Shown: positions 44,810 to 58,700, counted from the first letter of the stretch. The stretch: 64,000 bases of DNA from Angiostrongylus vasorum (GCA_018806985.1 JADANN010000335.1:744001-808000); one strand, 5' to 3'. Translations and numbers: made by a program. Notes: generated by a model from the letters alone, not told the origin.

Positions 44810-47800
44810 ATGTGTGAAGAGTTGTCGAGTCTAATGATTGTCGATGAGGATGACTTTGTGAAGGAGGTGGCGCTTCTTTCGGGTCCTGTAAGCCAGTTAT
44901 GAATTTTCTGTTTTTAAGTGGTCTACTTTTCAGATCGCTGAATCTGTGTCCATTCGGGATGCAGGAAAAATATTTGAACGGAGAAATGACGTCTTTACGA
45001 AAGTCATGGGCAAACGTACTGTGGAAAATGGCGAATCGTCTGCTCTGAAGGCTACTGAGGACGCAGTGCATGAAGAGAAGCCTAATAGAGTAAAGGAAAC
45101 AACAATAAACTTTGTACAAGTTTCGGCCAACTATGATGGAACAGAGCAACTTCTGGCGCATGAGCACTCCGATTTCGTGATGTCGGCGCTAGAAGATGAA
45201 ATCAATGATGACATCGTCGTAGTTGATGAATGTGGTGATGGTGATGAGTTGGACACACCCAGTTCCGAAGAGCACGAGCTATCCAAGAAGCGGAGAAACT
45301 ATAAGCGAAAAATTGTTCGTATACCGAAAGAAGTGTTCGATTACATGGCAAGAATAGAAGGCGATGGTGTTGTGAGATTAAATATTACGCAGCTGTTTGT
45401 ATTTCTTACAAACGAGTTAGCACGGAAATCCATTCATGTTAGTTGATTTCTACTTTCGGCACTGTTATTCTCTGTTTCATAGAAACACCACTTTATAGTC
45501 GTTTCTATACTTTCATTTTCATAGTGTATTCCAAACTAATGGGGCGCGTGTGGAGCAGTGTTCGCAGGCGCCCTGTAATATAAACGGGATCGATCTCCAC
45601 ATCCCAGGCTCACCAAGCCTTCCACGTCCAATTGGTACTAGACTTGTCTGTGAAGATAACAGCACTGGCTCGATAGGCCGCCGCGAGTCATTGCAAAGCG
45701 CAAACATGCATTCAGTCACCTCCAACAATGCTTAATGGAGTTGAATACATGGAGCATCTTTCAGGGATTGATCAACGCTGAGAACTTTTTTTAGCTTTTA
45801 TTCCAAACTAATTAGGAAAACGTTGAACACTTTTAGTTGACGCTACCCGTAGGTCGGAAATGTCGAAATATTTTATAACTGTGCATTTTTTTGTGTTTTG
45901 AAATAATTACTAATCTTTAGGTTGATGCAAATACTTGGGACTCTACAGATAAGGTTCCAATTCTGGATGTTAGTGTTCCACCGACGGCTAAACTCAATCC
46001 AACTTTGATTGTTGAGTATGTATTCAGTGCTATATTTGTATGGCCATTATTTAGCAGTTTTCTAAGTTTAAGATGCATGAATGTTGTCCATGTGAAAAGG
46101 TTCTAAATAATTTTTAAGCAATTTCGATAATGATCCAGTTCATCGCGAAGCGCAGGAAACAAGGCTCAAATCTATTCTAGAGGTAGTTAAGCTTTTCGGA
46201 AAGCTTTTGATAAATTTGTCCTCATTTTGTGAACATTTGTTTTTTCAAGCATAGACAGTCGCACATCCACACTGTTTTGAGGAAACCGAGGCCGCAAGCT
46301 AATGAAATTGCTGTCACAAAGGTAAGTCAGAGGCTACGTCCAAGATATGGTATTCCATTGGTGATGAGGTGTACTTCTTCTATTCAGATTTTAAGTGTTG
46401 ACGTGCAGATGGATAAAAATCTTGCTAAGGGACAGCTCTGGAGAGAGAAAAAAGGGGAAGAACGGAAGGAAAGAAATGAAGAAAAGAGTGTTAATCACGT
46501 CCATGAGAAAACGGAGAAAGGCAGCAAAGAAAAATCGTTGGGCATTTTGGAATTGCGACAGTAAGTTCACTCTTTATTCTGTTTTAAAACGTACATGATA
46601 TATTTATGAAAAATTGCTAATATTGAATGTTGCTTGGTGGAAGGGGCAGTTTTGGTACGTTGTTCTCGTTATCTTCATTCTTTAATGGAAATTTTGTCAA
46701 TTGTAGCGCATTTTTAAACAAGTTTGGTAAAGTATTGAAGGTTTAATGATTTGCTATTCAAAATTCTATTGTATCATTACTAAAACTGCTGGAACCTTCA
46801 TTTGCTTTCTTGGATACTTGGATGGGCCATCTTCACTGGTTGTGTGGGCCCCAGCATAATTTCCATTTTCTCAGAGTTTTGATAGTTTAGCTATTGTGGT
46901 TCCCTGGAATCGCCAGGTCAGCTTAGCCAAAGTCTGTCCTAGATCGTCACCACCACAGGCAATCACCGCTGTTGTGGCTGAGGGAGATTTGCTACTACGC
47001 GACTAGTTTGATACCTGGACGGTGGTGGATCCTGATATTGGTTTACTCTTAGCTGAATTTCCTAATGGGAACGCTGGACTCCTTCCCAGCTTGGGAGATC
47101 CTGCTGAGGAGATGAATCCCCCGATGTACATCGCAGCCCGACACCCAGGAACACCTCCCAGCCACGGCAATGCGGTAAGCCATTGGGAGGGACTGTTTTA
47201 CTATGTTGGAAATGGAAAGTGATCTTACATGATTAATGTGACCAATGAATTTTAAACGTTTTTGATATTAATGTATTTCTTCTTATAATTTCGGGCTATA
47301 CAATCTATGCATTGGACCATACGAATATCCTTTAACTACATATTACAACCCGAACGGTTGTAGCTCCACGGATCTGTTCTGTCGGTTTAGTTGTATCTAA
47401 TATCTTCTATGAGGACTGCAATCTAACACAAAATCACGCGTGTAACGTTATGTTTCACCAATTTTTAGGAATCATGAAGATGTTCAAAACCTTTCAGAAT
47501 GGCGTCTTTTAATGTGAGAGACACCTTAATTTTGGTAACTTTATTCCTCCATTTCTTATTGAAAAAACCATTGTCGGAAAAACATGATAGTGGTTATTAT
47601 GCTGTTTGAGAGGTGATCAAAACGTGTGTCAGTAATCATTCTACAAGTGCTGACAAGGTGTGTCATTGTACTCCATATATAAGGAAGGAAGAAGGATATG
47701 GATTTGAATATGCGATGGGTTTCTATTTGCAATTATAGGTTGCTTTGTAATCACTTTAGATTTTTATGTATTGGAAGCCATGGGAAGTGGGTTTCACTGA

Positions 47801-50800
47801 CTTTATTTGTCCCATTTACATGTCGGGAGCAAAGATCAATCATTGGCTGAAAAATGAAAGTTGTTATAACAGGATGATTCTTCTCGAATCCGAATATTTT
47901 TGAATTTCTGCTCATTCCCGGTACTCAAAGCATGCAGCTTTCCTGAAGTGTCGTAAAGGTCGATGCAGTTGTAATTTCAGAAAACGTTTGGCAGTACATG
48001 GTGCTTTATCAGCGGCTGAGGAAAGTAGTATTGTTGCAAAACAATCGCGATTGGATAGTAGTAATTTCGCTTATCCAAAACCTAATAAAAGAAGTAAGTT
48101 GGGTATGTGTATTTATGCTGAAGTGAAAATATCGAGTTCCGATTGCAGCTGTTGTACTAACACGATTGAAATCAGTTATTTTTTATCCATTGTTAACGTT
48201 GCTTATTTTCAAGGCTAGGAAGGATTTCTGTTTTGGTTTCTTGCCGTAAGATTTCAGTAAATCATTTAAGCGGGATCGTCCCATTGCTTTTGTTAAAAGG
48301 CGGAATAATAGTGAAGTTCGTGGTTCACTAGACTAAATTGCCTGAGCGTTTATGGTAGCATATATCAATTTATTGACTATATCTTTCTCCAATGTTAAGA
48401 AACTTTGGGGGATAGACCTGATTTAGAAGTGTAGATACGGTTGATTTCTCTTCTAATATTGGCTTGATTCTTAATATAACTACGTTATAGTCTCTTATGT
48501 GAGTAGAAAGTTAAGTAGTTTTGTGTTTATTTTTTCCAAAAGAATATATTTCAGTTTTTCCGAATAGGCGTGACGAGTTAACACCTCACTCTAGATCAGG
48601 AGGTATACAAGATAGACGTTCACGCGAGAAAACCTCGATGTCGTCTTCTTACACCACACGTTCCGGTTTTGTGCTAAGGGGAGACAAGGATAGGAAACAA
48701 ACATTTTATCGACCGTATTCTTCATCACTGGCAGCTTCGAATGCAAGTCGAAATGCTACGGAGAGGCAGTTTGCTTCAGTGTATTACCAGCATGACGGAC
48801 GAAATAGACAGCAAAGATATAGTTCGGTAAGTAGGACGCAAAAACAGGTAGAACGAAAAATATTTACCACATTACTTGAAAGGTTACGGAAAAAAACTTT
48901 GTGGGATCTCTTGATGTGAGTATGGGTTCAGCCTAATAAATTCCATGCACTTAATTTGGTCTACGATTACTTGATGTTGCAAAAAATCAAAGAAGGCAGA
49001 ACACGTCCTTGAATTAATTCAAATAACCACAGCTATGCTTCTTACATCTACATTTGTAGATGCGTTATGGAGAAATCCATCCCTTCAGTAATCGAGAAGA
49101 ATCAGTTGAGGTGTCACCGTGGTCTAGACCGCCGTTCATCTCACGGTACGTTATTTACTCTTTTGAAGGCCTTACAAGTGATATTTACCAGTTTGTAATC
49201 ACATCTTTATGTTGTAATCCATTAAATTCAGAGAATTACATAAGTTAGAGGAAGTGATGCGCAGAGCTGCGCAAAATAATGCGTCTTCAATCGATGCAGC
49301 GAGACAGGTGGAAGAGCTTGGGCTGAGCTCGGTAATGGGTACCATGCTAAACTCAGCAAATCACATGGTAATTGGCTTTTTTCAACTTTCAGCTAGATTT
49401 GTTTGGACGTGTATGCTTTGTTATAGGGAAGCCTAATAATAATATAGCAGTACTTTGGAAGTAGTGAGTGCTAGAAATGTTTCACATTATAGATTCTAGA
49501 AGGGCGCATGTAGCGGTGGTCGGGGGGCGCCCTGCAATACACATGGGATCCATCCTCGCTCCTAGGCTCACCAAGCCCCCCATCCCTCCGGAGTCATCAG
49601 AAACCGTACTTGTCTGGGAGGACAACAGTACTGACTCGATACATCGCTATGCCACCACGAGTCATTGTGTAGGCAAGATATGCATTCAGTCAGCTCTAAC
49701 GATGCTTAATTAAGTCGAATGCACAGCGCATTCCTCAGGGATTGATCAACGCCGAGAGCTTTATCAGAGGTTTTATGGACTCTAGAAGCATTAAATTTGA
49801 GCGGATTATAGTTGGAATGGATACAAGCTGTCACAGTTTGGATGGATTAGAAGCTTGTAATACATTAGAATATAGCAAGGATCAGTCACTCGTTATGTTA
49901 AGTGGAAATGCTTTATTCTTTTGAAATATTCACAAGGAAGTGGCCTCTTCGACAACTGATGATTTCTTTTTGTTAACTGGAGTACTTTCTGAAAAGGTAC
50001 CTTGAATACTGCTGATTCACAAATGGATGAGAACGGAATTCATGCTTTTAAATTTTTACGATGCGATAGGGGACACTGTTGTGTTATGTTCTACAAATGA
50101 CTGTTCCATCGACTTGACATTCGAAATACGGACCTCGACAGAAAAGAATTGTGATTTGTGTGATCCCAAAAAGTCAAAATTTTGTCGCGGTTTGTCAAAA
50201 AATTTTGCTTGTTGGCAAAGATCTGTAGAGTATAATGACTTATATTTCAAATGTTCATTCAAAATTAAGTTCATTGTGATCTGAGATGCGATTTCTAAAA
50301 TTTGAGAAGGGCAACGTATTTCGTGACACGCGAGCGTTGGAGTCAGTGCATGTCGTCTTTAGTGTAATAATTGTATACGTTTGTGTACAAAGTTTTGATT
50401 AAACAATTTGTTACAGAACTTATAAGGACTTTGCAGAGCTGGTGTCACTTCCTCGAACGCGGTTTGGTTACCCAAGTTTGAGGAAGTAAGGCCAAGTCTG
50501 CGAAATGTGTACGAAGTATCTTAGAATGTAAATTTCAGGACCCATCTGTTCCTTCTAGAGGTCATTCGTTTAGTTACTCATCATCTTTACCAGTGCGACC
50601 GATTGCACCTATGACTAATAATTCGTTGAACCGGTAAGTCCTGCTGAAAACGATTTGCAGACCAGTTTATTCATTGGACGTTGAGTGATAGAAGATGAAA
50701 GTGAGAGAAAATTTTCCTAGTTCATGTAGTGAAGCGCTATTCTTTATGTGGTGGGAGAGCCTTATCGGGTTCGTCCGATTGCAGGAGGTCACTTAACACA

Positions 50801-53800
50801 TGTAGCTCGAAATGCAGTGATTTTGATGAATGATAGGCAGGGTGGATGAAGTGCTTTGGCCCCATTGCACTTACTTTTTGGCACTTTTTTACTAGGCATA
50901 ACTTTTTTAACGATATTTAACAGTATCTCTTTTTTGTATTCAACCGATAATTTATCCAACACAGGTGCCGTACCAGGTCTTTGTTTTACATCATTCCGCT
51001 TGTTCTTGCATGGTCTAACACGGCTTGTTTTTTGGAAGTTTCCGAGCGTTAGTATCACAACTTTTTGCCGACATTTTAAAGCTTAAAAACCTTTTAATAT
51101 AAAACTTATGGCATATGGCACTGGTGGATAGAAAGCTAGCTGAGAGACAGGCGGAACGAAGGACCCACATGGTATGCTGGTGAACGCGTTAGCCCCCGTA
51201 AAAGGTAATAGCGCGTTCGTTTCCCACCGTAGACACCTGCGGTCCGGAGTTTTGCAAATATCTCAGCACCGCTGTGGTTGTATTCCGCATAATACCCTAC
51301 CGTAAAAAATTGTAGTAGGCAGCAGATAAAAAGTTAATATTGTGATTTCAACCACATCCTCAGCTTAACTGAGTTCAGTGCTGATTTGGACTACTCAGAT
51401 CAATCCCGTTGATGGGTGATTGCTGATGGCACTGATCGATACCTCAGCTTCGTTGTGGTTGTGCTTCACATAATACCCTGCCGTAAAAAATTGTAGTAGG
51501 CAGCAGATAAAAAAGCAATTTCGTTGATGGCGGATTGCTGACGGCACTGATCGATACCTCAGCTTCGTTGTGGTTGTGTTTCACATAATATCCTGCCGTG
51601 AAAAATTGTATTAGGCAGTAAGTAAAAAGCTAACATAGAGCTTACGGCTTATGTATATATAAAATTTGCACGTCCGTAGAACATTACAACATGCAACTCA
51701 AATATTCTACATGGAAATGAAGTATTAGTAAAGTTAATAGGGTTAAAGTTAGTTTATGTTGTAGTTAAAGTAGTATAGTTACGAAGTATTCCATAAAGAA
51801 TTGAAAATTTTCGCATAAAATTGCTATAGTTGCCTACGATTAAGTTTCCACATAGAACATTCAACGTTTTACTGCTGGAAACCTCTGCGTCTTGTCAAAA
51901 GGGTACACTTTTTATTTTGAGTGTTTACATGGCCAATTGTTTACTTCAACACTGCATCTTGTGCTTATCTTCTCGGCATGTTCTGCAGTGTATGCGCAGT
52001 TATTATATAGTGCCTTGGTATTCTCTTGTAAAATGCTATACATCGACTCCACGTTCTCGGACCACTGGTCCTGCTTTTTTTTAAGGAAATAAGAAGTTAT
52101 CGAAGACCTTCCATAATTGTGGCCTTCAGTAAGCCTCCGTCTTCTTGAGTGGAGGAATCATGTTGTGAGCTGTGAACATGCTAATTGTCTTCATTCTATC
52201 TTTGCATTCGAACACCACTGTACCACCACCGTTCCTGTCTGCTGTCCATGGCTTTGTTTTAGTTTCACATGTATGCCGTGTTTGCGAACTCCATTTCCGT
52301 TCTTTTTAAAGCTATTAATAAGATAATCCTTCCTTACGCTATGTTCTCGACCAAGCGATGGCTTTTTTAGTAATTATCGATATGTAAATTCCTTCTTGCA
52401 CCTAGCAAATCCAACACAGACGTTACCACTGGGGTTGAACATGACATCAAACTGTACGGGATTATCAATGCACGAAAAAAGGTTTTGTAAGTGTAGCCAT
52501 TTCTACTGCAAAACTAAAATAATTTTAGCTTTGTGCATCTTATATGGGATATGTTGGCGAGGAGCCCCTCGAAGTCAAAACGGCGCGTAGAACTCATCAA
52601 TGCCCAAGTAATGTATTTAGGTTTGCTACAATGTCTACTGATAAGTTTAATCAGTGATTTAATATACATCATTGGTCGTGTCGATCATCCAATAGGGGGT
52701 TGAGAAAATGGAGATAGGTCGACAAGCCTTTAAATCCACCACTTATCAAAAAATGGGATGCAATAAATTGACATGCAATGACAGAATTTGAACCCCTAGT
52801 CATCTCTTACCTGTGGTAGTTCCATCAGCAGACGGAGTCCAATGAATCCTTCCATCTTGTCAACATTTTCCGATTTCCACAATTTATCCTTCTGTAGTCC
52901 GTTTTTGGTTCTAATCCGCAGATAGGTGTCGGACACTAATAGTTCATAAAAATTTATCGGTTCTATGAATCGAAGCAGCAGTTGTCTACTCACATTGTAC
53001 CGATTTTGAAATAGTTGCGAGGCCCACATTGCTGGGCTTATCACATGGGTCTTCATCGACGTAAACTGTTATAATTTACTGTTCTGTGCTAACTATAAGT
53101 TTTATTGTTCCGCCAAGATAAAATCACAACTGTTGGAGATTTCAAATTCAGTTGGACTTAAAAGAGAGAGACAAAAAACAAGGTAGAGATAGAGACAAGG
53201 AGTTGCTGTGGATTTATAAAAATGAACAAACACCTATCATTGAATGTTTTTGCAAATCGTAATGGGTGAAAAATAGCTTTTGGATCACGTCGGGTACATC
53301 TATTTTAGACAAGTTACCGTTTTAGTGTGGAAGGGACCTCAGAATTATAGATCTCCAAAATAAACTTATTAACTACAAGCAGTTCAGTACGTAGTAAAGT
53401 GTACAGAGGTATGTGAAGGAAACGGTGGGACTGGAAAAGCAGCTTGTTGCATCTTGACACTGTACTGAGTTTTAGCGCGCTCAAGTCATAGTTTGCTTAC
53501 CCTTTATTGATTGTCACACTTTTTAGCAATCACAAGGATCCATTTGGCACATCGCAGCCGGATAGACGCGATTTTAATTCTGGCGTTATAAATGACATGG
53601 AGAGTAGTGCGTCACGAACTCCTCGAGACATAACAACCTTTGTTGAGCCTCGTGGCAATTTTAGTGAGAGGTGCCAATCTTTATATTCGCTATTTTTCGC
53701 TATTTTCGTCAGTGTGACAGCTGTATCTTTCTGATATTAGTGTTAACTTCTGGTGGAGACCAGTGTAATTATGGCGCAATGAAAATAAATCTTATGTTAA

Positions 53801-54088
53801 GTGGCTCTATTTTCTCTCATGGTGGCTGCATTTCTTATCCTTTGATGAATTCCACTGCTGAGACTCGTGGAAACCCTAACATGCCAACGGTTTGTTGTTC
53901 TCATTCACGTCTTTTTGAGTAGTGAAAAAATGCTAGTCTTCACTAATCTTGAATTTTAGTACCACTTCTAGTTTTCAAGAAAATACATGTTTAGTTTGGA
54001 CAGTCGTATTCTGCGTTTAGTAATCGAACTCATGGGCAGAGAACCCAGTTTGGAAGAAATCGTGCGAGCTCTCCAAGGCGAGTGGTAG
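44810..54088 (+). CDS. Charged, low-complexity protein of unknown family (spliced, 663 residues)
   Basis: Fourteen exons: 44,810-44,887; 44,934-45,437; 45,921-46,015; 46,119-46,182; 46,250-46,321; 46,388-46,560; 47,981-48,093; 48,555-48,826; 49,060-49,145; 49,232-49,367; 50,539-50,633; 52,406-52,481; 53,537-53,670; 53,995-54,088. The total is divisible by three and ends in TAG. The N-terminus is acidic (MIVDEDDFVKEVALL). A folded-looking stretch follows (RIPKEVFDYMARIEGDGVVR, LNITQLFVFLTNELARK), then Lys/Glu-rich helix (REKKGEERKERNEEKS), then a Ser/Arg/Tyr-rich disordered part, and a short helix at the end (SRILRLVIELMGREPSLEEI). I do not recognise the family. The last two junctions are the least certain. 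No signal peptide or membrane helix; likely nuclear or cytoplasmic. Confidence 0.75.
45540..45790 (+). repeat. SINE family A copy
   Basis: GGCGCGTGTGGAGCAGTGTT head and ATTGATCAACGCTGAGAAC end, in intron 2 of the 44,810 gene; the middle has small deletions. Confidence 0.7.
46780..47225 (+). other. GC-richer block in a long intron, unassigned
   Basis: More GC-rich than its surroundings. The plus strand is open from 47,022 to 47,222 (GLLPSLGDPAEEMNPPMYIA), with a GTAAGC donor-like site at about 47,174. No family is recognised and no phase-matched acceptor was found. It could be a cassette exon, a structured RNA or an old repeat. Confidence 0.25.
49500..49770 (+). repeat. SINE family A copy
   Basis: GGCGCATGTAGCGGTGGTCG head and GATTGATCAACGCCGAGAGC end. 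Intronic. Confidence 0.7.
51110..51640 (+). repeat. SINE family B copy with tandemly repeated 3' part
   Basis: Head GCTGGTGAACGCGTTAGCCC. The segment with GGCACTGATCGATACCTCAG and CTGCCGTAAAAAATTGTAG recurs with a period of about 115 bp (51,418 and 51,533). Intronic. Confidence 0.75.
52796..53056 (-). mobile_element. piggyBac-like transposase fragment
   Basis: The minus strand is open for 86 codons. It contains PINFYELLVSDTYLRIRTKN and then LWKSENVDKMEGFIGLRLL. This pattern (F-D/E-L-hydrophobic-hydrophobic-D, then W-K-x4-E/D-M-x-x-F-I-G-L) matches the start of the piggyBac DDE transposase domain. The catalytic aspartates, which lie later, are absent. It lies in intron 12 of the 44,810 gene. 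Confidence 0.6.
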
Positions 54089-54297
54089 TGGACATGTCAC
54101 GTCTATTTAAATATATCTTCAAGTTTAGAATCAATACGAACATATTCTTTTCTTTTTACTATACCCTTACTTTACCCTTTACTTACTATTCCCTTCTTGA
54201 CATGTGCTGCTCTCAGCACCTCTTTCAGTCGATTGATCCCCTTGTACACGTTGTACACGAAGGATTTGGACTTCCATGACGGATGTCACGCGACAAA

Positions 54298-54435
54298 CCA
54301 AAGTTTTACCGTCTTTATTTCGTGGGTGGGAGTTAAGGAATAGTAAGAGCTTGATTGATTGGCCATTTGCAAAGTCGAACCAGCGACTAGGTGCATAGTG
54401 TGGCATCGCTAACCACTGCAATAAATGCACCACTT
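54298..54435 (-). repeat. tRNA-derived SINE, different family
   Basis: The minus strand reads TGGTGCATTTATTGCAGTGG, TTAGCGATGCC and GCTGGTTCGACTTTGC, which resemble box A and box B. Confidence 0.5.
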
Positions 54436-54439
54436 AAAG

Positions 54440-55700
54440 CTTTATTATTGTGGTAAAAAGGTTCGGCTATATTAATAACAAATTTATGCTTCTGCGAGTT
54501 TCATCCTGAGAATCTTTTTTTTCTTTTGTAAAAGACATACAATTATAGGCATCGTATTCCCTACAGTGGCAGAAGATACTGATAGTCTTGGTGTTATGCT
54601 TGTTTCCTTGCTTATTACCTTGTAATAGCTTAGCCCTTGTTGTTACACACTGCACTGTTTTAGAAGTACATTTATGTTATTCTCTGCAATTCACCAGTAG
54701 AAGCTTTCTTTTTTCTCATCATCACTTTATTCTAAATAGCATTAATATTTAGATTGTAATTCCTCTCTTACTTACTTTCCCTGTAATATGCACAATAAAC
54801 ATGAAAATAAATATGTAAACATGGAAACAGAAACAAGGGAAAACACTATACGTCACTATCAATCACAGATAAACACGAAATCGTTTACGTACAAGTAGAA
54901 CAAATTGAACAATCCTTAGGAAATTCAAATGCGATAAACAGTAACCCATACTTCACCCATCAGTAAAGGTGATATAACTAACATCCTTTTCAAATGAAAG
55001 AATCCGATCTATTTTCGCTCGTATTTTTGAAACTGTGAAGAAAGCCGCCGGGTATTTGGATTCGTTTAGAATGGACGATGTAGGTGAAGAAGTTGGAAGG
55101 ACCAATAAAAGCGGCGGTCCTTTTTTCTCTGGCCATATACTTAATTAGGTTTCGTACTTACTGCAACCTTTACTTACGAGAGGGTTGCAATTTCAGTGTG
55201 TTAGTTTCCAAAATAGAGTGGATGTGACATGGCTGTTATGGTTGTCCTTGGAACAACTCACCTCATTTGCTAGAAATTACGACGCAACAAGCTGAGGAAG
55301 GAAGTTGTAAGGAGACAGTCCTGGCTATCCTGGCTATTTTTAAAGAGAATTATTCGAGCTTATAGACGAAGAGGGAACTTTTAGGGTCAGAATGGTCCCA
55401 CTATTTAAAATGAGTCACAAAAGCAATGTAGTAAGGAACCCAGTCTTTGGCATTGCACCGCTGAGTACTGAGTACTTGTTAGTGGACATTGGTTTTAGTA
55501 ATTTATCCATAGCAAATTGCGATGAGTTATCCTCTGTGAAGGTGCGCATGTCACAACACATAAGAATAACCGGTCTGGCTAACGTGCTTAGATGTTCAGA
55601 GAGTACGGAAGTACTGCGGAGACGTTGTTATCAACAAGAGGATAGGATTCGTAGATCTGTATGCTCCTACAGATGGGATTAGCACACTCTCGCATGTCCA
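54440..55700. other. Between convergent genes, no gene recognised
   Basis: AT-rich. An ACAATAAA-type poly(A) signal near 54,790 (+) could serve the 44,810 gene. The plus frame at 55,392-55,682 has no recognisable domain. Confidence 0.4.
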
Positions 55701-55714
55701 TTAGCGAGAGTGAG

Positions 55715-58700
55715 TTAGGATGCACGTCGCATACCAGTTCTACACGACCCACACATTCGTAACCGCATCTGAAACCGTACCAGTTAGTGAAGAAGTTGGT
55801 GCTAAGATTACTCGAAATGTGAAATCTGACGACTGATGCCTATGGAGAGCTCTTTATAACGATGATTTCAGCAGGAATACTTGAAATTACGTCCATGATT
55901 AATTGTGTAAAGTTCAACACTTACCGCTTGCAGACAACATGTACCTTCGGCCGATCGCATATACATACGCCTTTTAGTGGGAACGGAAGTGGACAGAACG
56001 TATTCGGCCTGGTAAGTGGTCCGCGAGGAGCGTTGACGATTCTAGGGGTGAACGGCTTCGACTGAGTGGTCTGACAATTTGGTGTCGCCGGAGCTTGTTG
56101 TTCTGTGATTTTTGGTGCACGACGCTTCTCCTGCTTTTTATTTCTTTTTTTAAAGTGTGATAGTATGATTTTAACATTTTAGTGGCAGTTCCGGACTCAC
56201 GTTATGAGAATCGATTTTCGGCAGGAGATCAGCCATTAAAGGACGTGGTTCGATGTGAGTTTTGAGTACGGTTTTTTTCGACGAGATTCGAACCTAGGAG
56301 GGATTCATTTTAAGATCAACTCATCGAAAAAAAGTGGGGAAATCTCATCTGTCTATCACGACTAGTATACGTCAAATGCCTCAGTTTAGGCTAAGACAAC
56401 ATGACTAATGTATAATGAAGCACATGATACTAATACCTAATTGCTAAAGTAACAAGTTAGGTAGGGTAAGACGGTATTAGTAATAGTAAGGTAATAAGGT
56501 AGCAATCAGGTAATAGGGTATCTCTTGATGTACTATAGGTAGAAATAAGGTAATAACGTATCTTTTTATGTACTACCTTGTCTTGATGGATAATTCAAGA
56601 AGTTATCCTTTCTAACAATTATGATGAGTAGCTAGTATTTTTTGTTTATGTGTGCACTTTTTTTCGCAATAACTGTTGATTATAATAAGAGATGAGGACG
56701 TGTGTGGCGCAGTGGTCGGACGCGCCCAGCAACACACACGTGGAATCGATCCCCGCTTCTATGGCCCACCAAGCCTCACATCCCTCCGGGGTCGGCAAAT
56801 TGGTACTCTGGGAGGATAGCAAGCACAGGCTCTCTACATCGGTAGGCCACAACGAGTCATTATAAATGTCAGATATGCATTCAATCACCTCCAAACGACG
56901 CTTAACGAAGTCGAATCCATGGCGCATCGATTAGAGATTGATCAACGCCGTGAGCTTTATCATTTTTTATCCTTTATAGTAAGAAATGAACTTCAAAAAT
57001 GCGTAAGACGTAATTTTCAAGTGGATTTTGCAATACTTTTAGTACTAAGGCTAGTTACAAAATAATTTCCCTTCGAAACAGCTCTCTACAGAACGACACT
57101 GACTTAATGTGTGAAGTGAAACCAGACGTAAGTGCGTTTTGTTTTAAGACACAAATTTCTTTGAGTTATGGAACCCTTATTTCGAAGAGTTTCAAAGTGC
57201 TCCGCGGCATAAACATGTCCCCTGAGTATGGAATCCTAAGCGTTGCTTTACCAGTAGTCGCAAAAATCAGGAGTGGTTACTCGATTGGTCTCATAACTTA
57301 GATGGTATTGCTATTCTTGCTAATATCCTGTACCATTACACCTTCATTAAAGATTATTTCGTTCACTAGGGAACACTTCGAGGATTGGACTATTGATAAA
57401 GGGCAAACGATAAGGCGCTGAGCGTCCCTATCCCTGAGGGATGAATTATGCATTCAACTTTATCAAGCATCGTTAGAGGTGATTGAATTGAATTAAATGC
57501 ATATCTGGATTATACAGTGATTCGCGGTAGTCCCTTGATGAGTCAAATTAGTGCTGCTATCCTCCAAAACAGGTCTGGTATCAAACTGTCGGTTCTGGAC
57601 AGGTGATGAGCTTTGTGGGTCCAAGCGCGGCATCTAACCAAAGACCATGTCTGTAATTACAATGCACTTCTAACCACTGCGCTACACGTACCCCTAAACT
57701 ATTGAACCTAGTGTGAATCAGATGAATCAAGTCATGGGTTTTTTATCTTTTTTCTTTAACCATAGACGGGAATAAAAGTGAACAGAACCGCGGGTTATGC
57801 ACTGCAGTGGGTGTAGGTGACGTCTCAGATATGACTTTTTTCGGTAACCTAATATTAACATGTGTTAATTTTTGAAAGCATCCATAAAGACCTTTTAGTT
57901 TTTGCCCAAATTAACACTAGGCGAGTGTAGCACAGTGGTCAGAGGCGCCCTACAATACATATGAGATCGATCCCCACGCTTCAAGCTCACCAAGCCTTCC
58001 ATCCCTCTGAGGTCGGCAAATTGCTACCAGCAGACATATCTGGGAAGATGGCAGCATTGATCCGAGACCATCACGAGTGTACAGACCAGATATGCATTCA
58101 ATCATATCTAACGATGTTTGATGAAGTCGAATGCATGGCGCATCCATCCAGGGATTGATCAACGCCGAGGGTTTTATATTCTATGCTTTAGTAGCATTAG
58201 AGGGAGAGTTTGGCATCTCGATATATCTAGATAAAAATCCAATAAAAATAGTAACCAATAATAACCACCTAGCAAAAAAACCTAGATAAAACACTGATCT
58301 CATCTCGTTTAAAGATCACTGGATACAACAAGCCCTAATGTAAAGAGATGTGACTTAACGTTTCTAATAAGTATGCAACGTGGAAGATAAAAAACTGCTA
58401 TTCATTTGTTTCTCAATTTTTTATAAAGAAAGGGTGCGTGTGGCGCAGTGGTCGGAGGCGCCCTGCAATACACACGTGGAATCGATTCCCTCGCACATGG
58501 CCCACCAAGCCTTCCATCCCTTCGGGGTGGGCAAATTGGTACCAGACTTCTCTAGGAGGGTAGCAGCACTGGTTCGATACATCGGAAGGCCACCGCAAGT
58601 TGTTGCAAAGGCCAGATATGCATTCAGCCTCCTCCAACGATGTTTAATGAAGTCGAATGCATGGCGCAACCATCAGGGATTGATCAACGCCGAGAGCTTT

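Noticed and set aside
50461..50482. Sequence close to the nematode spliced leader SL1 (GGTTTGGTTACCCAAGTTTG)
   Set aside because: It matches 20 of 22 SL1 bases, but the following sequence does not resemble an SL RNA gene (no donor in place, no Sm site seen). It lies in an intron of the 44,810 gene near exon-like text, so coincidence is likely.
50414..50488. Exon-like plus frame (KDFAELVSLPRTRFGYPSL) in the 44,810 gene
   Set aside because: Its phase fits neither the exon ending at 49,367 nor that starting at 50,539, whereas these two join directly.
55934..56254. Two plus-strand exon-like frames (FGRSHIHTPFSGNG; VPDSRYENRFSAGD)
   Set aside because: They cannot be joined in phase, and the opposite strand gives two phase-0 exons that join to further exons.
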